NCBI GenBank assembly: GCA_900110595.1 | Contig: FOEZ01000011.1 | Span: forward strand, 62,001-126,000 | Reading direction: 5' to 3' | DNA from: Arthrobacter sp. OV608 | Lineage (GTDB): Bacteria > Actinomycetota > Actinomycetes > Actinomycetales > Micrococcaceae | Length of the DNA: 64,000 nucleotides | Shown here: piece after piece, positions 26,238 through 33,624 of the stretch | Layout of the letters: each line of letters opens with the position of its first letter | Numbering within the stretch: the first letter of the stretch is position 1 | Notes under the pieces: model-generated | Databases searched by the model: none | What the model was told of the DNA's origin: nothing | What the model saw: the letters and a program-made list of their open reading frames with translations, nothing else | Position numbers and translations under genes: made by a program

Positions 26238-26663
26238 TTACAGGGCTGGCAGAACGACTGTCGTTTCGCCATATTCGAGGGTGACCTCGCGTGAGACATC
26301 TACAGCACTGGGAGTCCTGATTATGTAGGTGCGTGGAGCCATATCGGCTGTACAGTTTGGCCCACCGCGGCTTTCAAGGCTCAGTTTTAGATGTTGAGAA
26401 TTGACGACCTCGATTGAGGCGGGGAAAGCGGGACAACTCGAACTGCCGCTCAATACGACAGCGAATCTTGCGCCGGCGTCGAGCCAGCCTGCTGCAGCAA
26501 AAGGAAACGACGGCACTCGAGCGGAGGAACTGGGCTTGGCGGTGATTGCTTCCGCTGGGAGCCCGCCCTCGCGTTCAGCTTCGGCGATTGAGGCAGGTAC
26601 GGCTGAACAACCTGCTAGTAACGCTAACAGGCCAAAAACAAGAAGCCGAAGTGAGATCCCCAT
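26238..26663 (-). CDS. Small secreted lipoprotein
   Basis: 141 aa with a clear lipoprotein signal: MGISLRLLVFGLLALLAGCS, lipobox LLAGC with Cys19 as the lipidation site. The mature part is short, Ala/Ser-rich, with strands SIEVVNSQHLKLSLESRG, a single further pair of Cys (SCPAF and NCTAD, perhaps a disulfide) and EVTLEYGETTVVLPAL at the end. No family recognised. Expected to be anchored on the outer face of the membrane. Confidence 0.6.
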   Translation of the reverse strand: MGISLRLLVFGLLALLAGCSAVPASIAEAEREGGLPAEAITAKPSSSARVPSFPFAAAGWLDAGARFAVVLSGSSSCPAFPASIEVVNSQHLKLSLESRGGPNCTADMAPRTYIIRTPSAVDVSREVTLEYGETTVVLPAL

Positions 26664-26909
26664 AGGCAGAGGCTACTCTGCCGATCCTGCTCAACCACTG
26701 CTTTGACGAGCCTATTGGTCGGTAAGCAGCACCCGGAATGACACCCTTCTGCGGGGCGTCCGGAAGCCGATCCCTAATCGTGCACTGGCGCTGACGGACC
26801 GTTGCGTCTTCCGGCTTGCTACATTCTGTGCCGGGAGCAGGAACACGAACGGAAACGCGGGCCCATGGACCTTCTACCTATGCCCTTTCGGGCCGATCGT
26901 TGAATGACG

Positions 26910-27479
26910 CTATTTGAGAGTGTCCGTGTTCTGCTCTCGGATCATGCGGCGCAGACTGGTCCTGGCCGCGGCGAGGTCGTCCTGAAGGGCTGTGATCTGT
27001 AGGTTCAGTTCGGTGTTCGATGCGCGTGCTTCCGCCAGCTCGCCTGCGAGGCGATTGAGCCGGTCGACCAGAGGGGCGGTGCTGAGGTTGTTCAGTTGGC
27101 GGCCGAGGGCCTGTCTGAGGTTTGCTCGCAGGTCCTCGCGTTCTTGGCGGAGTGTGCTGATTTCTTGCCTGGCCAGTGCGAGATCGGTTCGAAGGGAACC
27201 GATTCCTGCGGGTTGGCTGTTGGGGGTCTGCTTGGGTTGTTGTTGCTTGTTGATGACCTTTTTGATTTGTTCTCGGGTCCCTGGTGAATAGACGAGCCAT
27301 GTCGAGACTTTCGCCCTGCGCGCGACCTTGATGTAGGTGATGGGATCACCGTCGGTGAGCATCGCGACGAGTTGCTGCTCGACAGCTGCGCGTTTCTCGC
27401 GGCTGTCTTTCTGCCGGGATTCCAGCAGTACTTGGGCGGGCGTCCTGGGTGTGGTTTTGCCTGCTGCGTTTGTGGTCAT
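26910..27479 (-). CDS. Tn554 TnpC-like / DUF6262 accessory protein
   Basis: 189 aa; ATG overlaps the TGA of the large recombinase by four bases. The N-terminal half has a helix-turn-helix-like segment (DPITYIKVARRAKVSTWLVY), and the rest is a long coiled coil (SLRTDLALARQEISTLRQER, LAEARASNTELNLQITALQD). This is the normal make-up of DUF6262/TnpC proteins, which form the third gene of Tn554-like recombinase trios. It probably assists or directs the two recombinases at the element ends. Intact. Confidence 0.75.
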   Translation of the reverse strand: MTTNAAGKTTPRTPAQVLLESRQKDSREKRAAVEQQLVAMLTDGDPITYIKVARRAKVSTWLVYSPGTREQIKKVINKQQQPKQTPNSQPAGIGSLRTDLALARQEISTLRQEREDLRANLRQALGRQLNNLSTAPLVDRLNRLAGELAEARASNTELNLQITALQDDLAAARTSLRRMIREQNTDTLK

Positions 27480-29989
27480 GAGGTGTGCGCCCGGTTTTTG
27501 ACGGTGAGTGGTAGCGGTGTTCTGCTGCTGCCTCCGGCGCGTAGGCGGCGTAGCAGCGTGCCGGCCTGCTCGACTTCGTGTCGCTCGTCTTCTGGGAGGG
27601 CGTCCAGGTGCTCCTTCATGACGTCGAGCACGTGTCGGTAGCTTTCTATCTGGGCGTCGAGGTTGCGCAGTACGTAGTCGTCGACGTCCATGGCAGCAGC
27701 TGTTTCGTGGTCAGCGTTCAGTGAGCGAATGTGGTCCTCGATCACGGGCAGATAGGACGGATCGGGGCGGTAAAAGCCGCAGCCTGAGCATTGGAACCGG
27801 ATGGGGCAGCTTCCTCCGCCGGCTTTGACGTTGGAGGGCTCGACGCAGTTGCCAAACGGTGCCGCTACCGAGCGCATCTCGTATGCGGTGGTGGAAGCGG
27901 TGGGTGCGGCAATTCCGTGGCGGTCTGTGACGTGCCTGCTCAGGGTTCGGATTGCCTCGCGTTTCCGCTTTTGGTTTACCCGATAGTAGATCTGGGTGGT
28001 TGAGATACTGCGGTGGTCCATCAGCTCACACAAGACATCTATCTGGACTCCGGCGTCGGCGTGGCGTTGGGCGTAGGAGTGCCGGAATGCGTAGGGATAG
28101 ACCTTTAGACGGTCGAAGGGGACGCGGTTGCCCCTGGCATCGACCGCGTCACTGACTAGGTCCGGCATTCCGTCGACCCAGATTTTTAGGGATCGTGCCA
28201 GGCTTGCCGGCCGGAAGTGGGGGTTGATTCGGTCGGGCGTTCCGGAGGGGAAGAGGTAGTTATCGCGGGCATCTCCGGTGGACAGCGTGTTTCTGACCTC
28301 ACGCCAGGCGGTGATGGATTCGGCTGTCGCCGACGGGATGGGTAGACGCCGCCGGTTCCGGCCAGCCTTAGTATTGTCCCAGATCAGCACTGGTCCGTCA
28401 TGGTCGAACTCAACACAGTCTTTGCGGAGTGCGCATACTTCGTTTGGCCGACGGCCCGTGTCGCGCAAGACGATGTAGAGGGTCCGGATCATGAGGCGTT
28501 GATGATCCTCGGACATGTCGGGGTAGTCGGCGTTGCATTCGAGCTGGTCCAGTTTCTGATCGAGTTGGGTGATGACTTCTTCTGGGATGGCTTTGCCGGC
28601 TTCTTCCCGGGACTTTGGTTCCAGTTGGAGGCGATGGGCTTCGGGGTCCCGCAGGAACGCGTCTGTGATGCCCTCGATCATGCGGGATCGGCGGCCGAAA
28701 TCCACTAAGGCGAACACGGTCTCGAGCCCGACGTAGCGGCGGGTACTGCTGCGTGGTTGTCCGTCCAGGTGCGCCCACTCCCTGAAAGCCTGGGTAATGG
28801 CGTCCAGATGGTGTGGTCCAAGGTCCTCGACTTGGTGTCCGCCGTCCGCGGTAGCTTCGAGAGCCCGTGACGCCACCTCGACGGCCGTGAGGAGCGCGAG
28901 GATTTTGGTGCTTGTCTCGAAGGTCCGGCATTTCTCCATGGCGAGGTCTCTAAGCCACGTCTGGCTGACCACCGTGAAATCGGCCTGACCGCTGTGCATT
29001 CGGCGATGCTTGGTCCGGGCGCTGCCCCGCAGGTCAAGAATCCTGAAGTCCCAAACCAAGCGTCGGGTGGGGTCACCGCCGGTCATCTCCTCGTAGCCTG
29101 CCTGCAGCCAATGGACTATGTCACGTCGGTGACTGTCCAGGGCTTTGCTGCCGCCCTGAGGGCTGAGCTGGTGAGGAGTTAACCCAACCAGATGCTCATG
29201 ATGCTTGATGTCCTTGACGAGTCTTCTGAGCATCTTGGGAACGATGCGGTCACCTGATGCGTCACGGCGCTGGAGCGCGTAGAGCATCTCCGCGCGGACG
29301 AGAGGGGGCAGCGGGAGCATCGAGAACTGGCCTTCGGTCAGGTGCGGGTGGGCTGTGGCTGCCCACTCCAAAACGGATGCTCTGAGTCCTTCGCGCCGGT
29401 AAAGCCCGTGGTGATAGCGGCACAGCCCGTCCCGCAGATCCGGCTGTTGATCGCATTGGTGCACCATGCACCGGCTTTCATCTGCCGGGTAGGGATTTTG
29501 GCCGGCCAACCAGGTTTCGAGGGTAAGGGAAGTGTCCCGGCCCCGCTGGTGTCGAAGCGCGCCGTAGTGGCTGCGGCATAGGCCCTGGCAGATCGCTGGC
29601 CGTGCACAAGGGATTGATCCTTTCCTGACGAGACATCCGTCAGGCTGTTTACCCGGGAGGACCTTACCGCGCGGCGGCGAATACTCAGCTGTAAAGACGT
29701 CAAACGCAAGATCGGATGACTTCCAGGTTTTCAAGCAGGCGGTGCAGAGGGCTCCACCTTCCAGCTTTGCTCCGCATCGCTGGACCGTGCAGCGCGTGAT
29801 GATGTTGTCCTCGCGGTCCGGGTCGCCGTCGAAGAACCAGTTGTCCGCATCCCATTCGCCCGGCCGCCAATTAGGATCGATTCTCCCTTCCAACCATCGC
29901 AGCCAAGCTTCGTGATCCAAAGCCGGTGCCAGCCGGTTCGGCGTGGTCTGATTGGTCGGTTGTTCAACGAGGGCTGAATCACTCACCAT
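27476..29989 (-). CDS. Large tyrosine recombinase of a Tn554-like trio (TnpB-like)
   Basis: 837 aa from ATG 29989, which overlaps the end of the upstream recombinase by seven bases. Residues 1-200 carry three zinc-finger-like Cys blocks (CTVQRCGAKLEGGALCTACL; CARPAICQGLCRSHYG; CMVHQC, DGLCRYHHG). The C-terminal half is an integrase core: Arg in VLRDTGRRPNEVCALRKDCV, YAFRHSYAQRHADAG, LMDHRSISTTQIYYRV with the nucleophilic Tyr, so all catalytic residues are present. A last Cys cluster (CPIRFQCSGCGFYRP) follows the Tyr. Intact, while its partner recombinase is broken, so the element may be immobile. Confidence 0.82.
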   Translation of the reverse strand: MVSDSALVEQPTNQTTPNRLAPALDHEAWLRWLEGRIDPNWRPGEWDADNWFFDGDPDREDNIITRCTVQRCGAKLEGGALCTACLKTWKSSDLAFDVFTAEYSPPRGKVLPGKQPDGCLVRKGSIPCARPAICQGLCRSHYGALRHQRGRDTSLTLETWLAGQNPYPADESRCMVHQCDQQPDLRDGLCRYHHGLYRREGLRASVLEWAATAHPHLTEGQFSMLPLPPLVRAEMLYALQRRDASGDRIVPKMLRRLVKDIKHHEHLVGLTPHQLSPQGGSKALDSHRRDIVHWLQAGYEEMTGGDPTRRLVWDFRILDLRGSARTKHRRMHSGQADFTVVSQTWLRDLAMEKCRTFETSTKILALLTAVEVASRALEATADGGHQVEDLGPHHLDAITQAFREWAHLDGQPRSSTRRYVGLETVFALVDFGRRSRMIEGITDAFLRDPEAHRLQLEPKSREEAGKAIPEEVITQLDQKLDQLECNADYPDMSEDHQRLMIRTLYIVLRDTGRRPNEVCALRKDCVEFDHDGPVLIWDNTKAGRNRRRLPIPSATAESITAWREVRNTLSTGDARDNYLFPSGTPDRINPHFRPASLARSLKIWVDGMPDLVSDAVDARGNRVPFDRLKVYPYAFRHSYAQRHADAGVQIDVLCELMDHRSISTTQIYYRVNQKRKREAIRTLSRHVTDRHGIAAPTASTTAYEMRSVAAPFGNCVEPSNVKAGGGSCPIRFQCSGCGFYRPDPSYLPVIEDHIRSLNADHETAAAMDVDDYVLRNLDAQIESYRHVLDVMKEHLDALPEDERHEVEQAGTLLRRLRAGGSSRTPLPLTVKNRAHTS

Positions 29990-30942
29990 GGTAGGTCTCT
30001 CCTGGTCTTGGCGGTGTTTTCGACTGCTTCCCGCATCCGTTTTTTCGACGCGTGGACGTAGCGCTGAGTGGATGCGAAGGAAACGTGGCCCAATAGTGCC
30101 TGCACGACGTCGGGATCGACTCCGGCTTCGATCCACCTCGTTGCGGCCGTGTGTCGCATCATGTGTGGCCGGACAGTGAAGCCACAGTCACGCGCCAAGC
30201 GGTCCATCATCTCCTTGGCGTTCGCATAGGTCATTGACCGGCCGCGTGGTTCACGGAACAGGTTAACGAAGACCGCATCATTGGCGGCCCCACGGTCTAA
30301 GCGGTCGCGCTCGAACTGGTAGTCGGAGTAGGCGGCCACCAACTTCTGGGTCACCGGGATCGTTCGAGGAGTGCGTGATTTCGCGAGTGCACCGTTCTCG
30401 TTTGGCCGTCGTATGACATGCAGATGAGGCCCGGGTATCCCACAGCCCAACGCTTCCGAGCGGGCCAGGAAATGCAGATCGGATCTCCTCAGCCCTAACG
30501 CCTCGCCGATGCGCATCCCCGTCTCCAACAGCGCGGTGACCAGAAAGCGGTCGCGCGCATTCGCGGCCGCGCAGACCACCACTGCTGTCTCTTCGTCCAT
30601 GAGCAATGCCGGCTCTGTCGTCTCGGCACGAAACTTGAGCGTCCGTTCCTGCGTTGTGCGGAACTGGTCCCGCTCCCCGGCATCAAATTCGGGAGGGACA
30701 TAGCGGAGGTATTTGGGCTGTGACAGGAGTGCTGGAACCCGGGGCGCGACCCACCCGAGCCTCGCACCGAACTTGAGAAACTCGCTGGTCGTGGTCACGA
30801 TCGCGTTAGCCGTGCCCTTTGACCTCAAGCGCGCGGTGCTTTTCCCGCCGGAATGCCGAACGGGCTCTGTGATCAACCAGCGGAGAAAAGCGTGCAGCTC
30901 TGTGAACTCTGGATCGTGCCAGTCCACTCCGGACTGCTGAAC
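29983..30942 (-). pseudogene. Tyrosine recombinase of the trio (TnpA-like), 5'-truncated
   Basis: Catalytic residues are present: LLETGMRIGEALGLRRSDL (Arg), MMRHTAATRWIEAGV (His, Arg), LLGHVSFASTQRYVHASKKR (His, Tyr). Recognisable sequence begins at GVDWHDPEFTELHAFLRWL, so about 80-90 residues of the N-terminal core-binding domain are missing. The frame stays open further upstream, but only as the antisense of a dehydrogenase gene. Both genes break within about 30931-30943. With no proper start or promoter the gene is likely non-functional unless translated from a chance start in the dehydrogenase remnant. Confidence 0.7.
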
Positions 30943-31869
30943 GGCAACACCATCCTGCTCAAGCACGCACCACAGTGCCCCGAGTCCGCACTGGCGATGG
31001 AACAGATCTTCCGGGACGCCGGCGCGCCTGAAGGCGCCTACGTCAACATCTTCGCCACAACCGAGCAGGTCGCAGGAATCATCGCCGACCCCCGCGTGCA
31101 GGGCGTGTCCCTCACCGGTTCCGAGCGTGCAGGCTCCGCGGTTGCCGAAATTGCCGGCCGCAACCTCAAGAAGGTTGTCCTGGAGCTGGGGGGCTCGGAC
31201 CCGTTCCTGGTCCTGGACTCCGCAGACGTTGACCAGGCCGCCACGCACGCGCTGTTCGGCCGCTTCGGCAACACCGGCCAGGCCTGCAATGCCGCCAAGC
31301 GCATAATCGTCGCCGACGCTGTCTACGACGAATTCATCGAGAAGTTCGTTAGTGCCGTCACGTCGGTGAAGGTGGGCGACCCCACGGAGCCGGATACTTT
31401 CATGGGTCCGTTGTCCTCGTCCGCTGCGCGCGACGGCCTCGCCGCGCAGGTGGATGACGCCGTTGCCAAGGGCGCCAACGTGCTCACCGGCGGGGCCCCG
31501 CTGGAGCAGCCCGGCGCCTGGTACCAGCCCACAGTTCTCGCTGGCGTCACTGAGGACATGCGGGCCTTTTCCGAGGAACTATTTGGCCCGGTTGCTGTTG
31601 TGTACCGCGCCTCGTCCGAGGATGACGCGGTGGAACTGGCCAGCAACTCCGTGTACGGTCTCGGCGCCGTCATCCAGTCCACAGATGCAGCTAAAGCCCA
31701 GGCGATCGCAGCGCGGCTGGATACAGGCATGGTGTACATCAACGAAGCCCCCGGCACCGCGCCCGAGCTGCCCTTCGGCGGCATCAAACGCTCCGGCGTC
31801 GGCCGCGAACTCGGCAAGTACGGCATGGACGAATTTGTCAACAGGAAGCTCATTCGTACAGGGAAATAA
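30943..31869 (+). pseudogene. NAD(P)-dependent aldehyde dehydrogenase (succinate-semialdehyde type), 5'-truncated
   Basis: About 309 recognisable residues starting at GNTILLKHAPQCPESALAME and running to the natural C-terminus (MDEFVNRKLIRTGK). Active-site Glu (VVLELGGSD) and Cys (NTGQACNAAKRI) are preserved, and the C-terminal oligomerisation segment (GTAPELPFGGIKRSGVGREL) is intact. The first 140 or so residues of the usual 455-aa enzyme are missing, replaced by the start of the recombinase gene on the opposite strand. The frame extends upstream to an ATG at 30853, but those residues are not dehydrogenase-like. Likely a remnant of a core-genome gene. Confidence 0.8.
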
Positions 31870-32110
31870 CGGCTCATCTGTCACACATAAAGCCCAGTGG
31901 GCCACGGGACCCATGGCCCACTGGCGTCTTTCCCTCCGCCGACCAACTACTTCGAATAAGAGCACGAAAAATCGACTCGATCGCTAGCCGGTCCCCAACG
32001 CCCGGGCCACGGCAAACATGCATCATACGCTCGGATCTGACCAAGACAGCAGACACGACCGCCGCCCCCCCCCCGACTTCATTCTGCCGACTAAGCATAA
32101 GGAGAAAATT

Positions 32111-32326
32111 GTGACTTCAAAGACGAAACGCGCCGGTGCCTCCGGCTGGGACGACATCCAGGTAGGAGACAGTGTTCAGCTGGGCAGCAGCGGGCGCACG
32201 GAATATGCCGGCGAAGTGGACGCGCGGACAGCGGATGGTGACATCATTTGGGTCCACAACCCTATTGGTGGCCGCCGCCTGTTCCATATCCATAACGGCT
32301 ACAACCTGCAACCGACTGCGTCTTGA
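32111..32326 (+). CDS. 71-aa SH3-like small protein
   Basis: GTG start with AAGGAG seven bases upstream. The protein reads SGWDDIQVGDSVQLGSSGRT and continues with strands ending RRLFHIHNGYNLQP. Regular beta strands with Gly/Trp turns suggest a small barrel (SH3/KOW-like). It follows the dehydrogenase remnant by about 240 bp. No family recognised. Confidence 0.55.
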   Translation: MTSKTKRAGASGWDDIQVGDSVQLGSSGRTEYAGEVDARTADGDIIWVHNPIGGRRLFHIHNGYNLQPTAS

Positions 32327-33165
32327 CCGACCCCTGTTCGGAGGATTGCCACTACTGCTCAGGACCGGAAACCGACTAGCGGCCAACTAGCGGAACACGT
32401 CAGGTACTCAAGCCTGTGCACTGCGTCGCGGCAAGAAAGACTCGCTGGGGAAAAGCGACTTGGCAAAGCGCTGGCTCCAGCCTGCGGAGCTGGCGGCCTT
32501 GTCGAGAGCCCTGCTGGAGTACACCCCAACCTGACGTCAGGAAGACGCCGGTTGTCAGACTAACGTTTGCTTCACCTTTGCTGACGACTGTTCGGGACAA
32601 CACTCAGACTGAAACCTGACGCTACTTACTCGGCTCAAGTGGCAGCCCACTTATGCTTCGTCAGCCCGGGAACCCGCCGATGAAAGAACCCAGCGCATGT
32701 CAGAGCTCGGGTCCGCTGTCCACGCGTTTGAGCTAACGGAGCCAGCTTCATGTTTGGCTTACGCCGGAATCTGCCCGACGCTCCTCCCCTGCCCGGGCAC
32801 TCCCTACAAAGCAGATATAAGTGTGGACATTGTCCACACCCCCTTTGGCAGTACAAACCGAGCTCAGACGACTCACGAGACGTCGAAGACGAGCCTCCGC
32901 AAGAAAATTTTCGGCCCAAAGTCGGAGACGTCATGTCGTGCCCGCCACTCCCGACCATGAACAGGTGTTGGCCACTCCCGACCAACCCGACAGAACCGGA
33001 ACGAGGAAGCATCTAATCCCACCACAGCAGGCGGAAGGCCCACCAGCCAGGGACTTGAACCGCCACCCCACATAACTGAAGAGGCTCCGCGGCAGCCAGG
33101 CCACAGCCCGCGCACCTAGCGTCAGAGGGACGCCACCACAAGCCATGTCAACAAGTTAAAGCAAA

Positions 33166-33185
33166 ATCCCCTCTGACGAGGGGAT
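33166..33185 (-). terminator. Intrinsic terminator following the tRNA 3' end
   Basis: Perfect 8-bp stem (ATCCCCTC with GAGGGGAT) around a TGAC/GTCA loop. On the minus strand it is followed by TTTTGCTTT and preceded by the tRNA 3' end, as expected for a tRNA terminator carried along with an att site. Confidence 0.65.
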
Positions 33186-33190
33186 ATGCT

Positions 33191-33212
33191 GTGCCCGAGG
33201 TGGGACTCGAAC
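33191..33212 (-). other. tRNA 3'-end fragment, att-like (possibly tRNA-Leu)
   Basis: On the minus strand the sequence reads GTTCGAGTCCCACC then TCGGGCAC: a T-loop, the 3' side of the T-stem and the 3' acceptor strand. The 5' side of the T-stem and the rest of the tRNA are absent. Such a fragment is what tyrosine integrases leave at the distal end of an island integrated into a tRNA gene. The acceptor strand (GCCCGAG implied at the 5' end) would suit a tRNA-Leu; this identity is tentative. Confidence 0.5.
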
Positions 33213-33592
33213 TACATTCCGGCCCCTGCAAACACAAGGAACCCGCGAAAACATGCGGAATCCAAGCCAGTCCGAAGGCTGTTCGGCCCAATACGAGACG
33301 AAAAGTGCGGACAATGTCCACACCTCCTTTCGGGGCGCTGGAGGACTACCGGGGCATTAGATGCCTGGAAATCTCGGCGGCTGGGTCCAGCAAGTCGATA
33401 GTGCCCGCGGCGACCCCGACAACGAGGGTGGAGCCTTTATCCGTGGTGAAGCCGTGCCCGCCGGCGCCATGGTCGAAGCGCAACAGTGCCCACAGGAACC
33501 CATTCCCCGATGCACAGCAATACACGGGGAGTTCGCAATCGGGCCGCCACCACGCCTACTACAATTCCAAAGAACCACTTGGCTAATGCACC

Positions 33593-33623
33593 AGACTCGA
33601 TGCAACTCGTTGCATGATGGTCT
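33593..33623 (+). promoter_or_regulatory. Hairpin/palindrome abutting the start of the STAND gene
   Basis: Arms AGACTCGATGCAA (33593-33605) and TTGCATGATGGTCT (33610-33623) around CTCG, with a perfect core ATGCAA/TTGCAT. It ends one base before the ATG at 33625 and covers the ribosome-binding region, so it could be an operator or an RNA hairpin limiting translation. Confidence 0.4.
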
Positions 33624-33624
33624 A

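Larger units (their letters stand above)
23112..26783. repeat. Dispersed family of short intergenic repeats (about seven copies)
   Basis: Copies share a core like GGTAAAGGATCGGCTTACGG. Plus-strand copies: 23113-23130, 23569-23590, 24466-24480 (degenerate), 25231-25254, 25948-25970. Minus-strand copies: about 26178-26202 and 26756-26780. All lie between genes, several just after stop codons; the copy at 25231 is followed by an inverted partial copy (GATCCTTCAAC). They look like a genus-specific REP-like element and coincide with the run of small hypothetical genes. Confidence 0.6.
32821..33323. repeat. Pair of 19-bp palindromes, 484 bp apart
   Basis: Copy 1 (32821-32839) is a perfect palindrome, arms GTGTGGACA and TGTCCACAC around T. 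Copy 2 (33305-33323) has GTGCGGACA and TGTCCACAC around A. Each is preceded by AA and followed by CC(C/T)CCTTT, giving direct repeats of about 26 bp. Candidate binding sites for a dimeric regulator or a recombinase; they bracket the tRNA fragment. Confidence 0.55.
32327..33624. other. 1.3-kb non-coding hot-spot region
   Basis: No gene supported. It holds two copies of a 19-bp palindrome (32821, 33305), a CCTGACGTCAGG palindrome at 32530-32541, a tRNA 3' end with terminator (33166-33212) and the hairpin before the STAND gene. A second tRNA-like T-arm fragment may lie at about 33040-33070. A frame on the minus strand at 33360-33500 has good codon bias but no start and may be a gene remnant. The layout is that of an insertion hot spot at the edge of an island. 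Confidence 0.5.

Noticed and set aside
30943..31248. N-terminal extension of the TnpA-like recombinase into the dehydrogenase gene
   Set aside because: The extra residues are the exact antisense of conserved dehydrogenase motifs, so they are not recombinase sequence.
33040..33072. Second tRNA 3'-like sequence (minus strand, GGTTCAAGTCCCTGG)
   Set aside because: The T-loop fits, but the 5' T-stem does not pair and the acceptor strand resembles no usual tRNA. Kept only as a weak note beside the better fragment at 33191.
33191..33586. 131-codon plus-strand frame starting MPEVGLELHSG
   Set aside because: Its start is the antisense of the tRNA 3' end, a common source of false genes; codon use is unbiased and there is no ribosome site.
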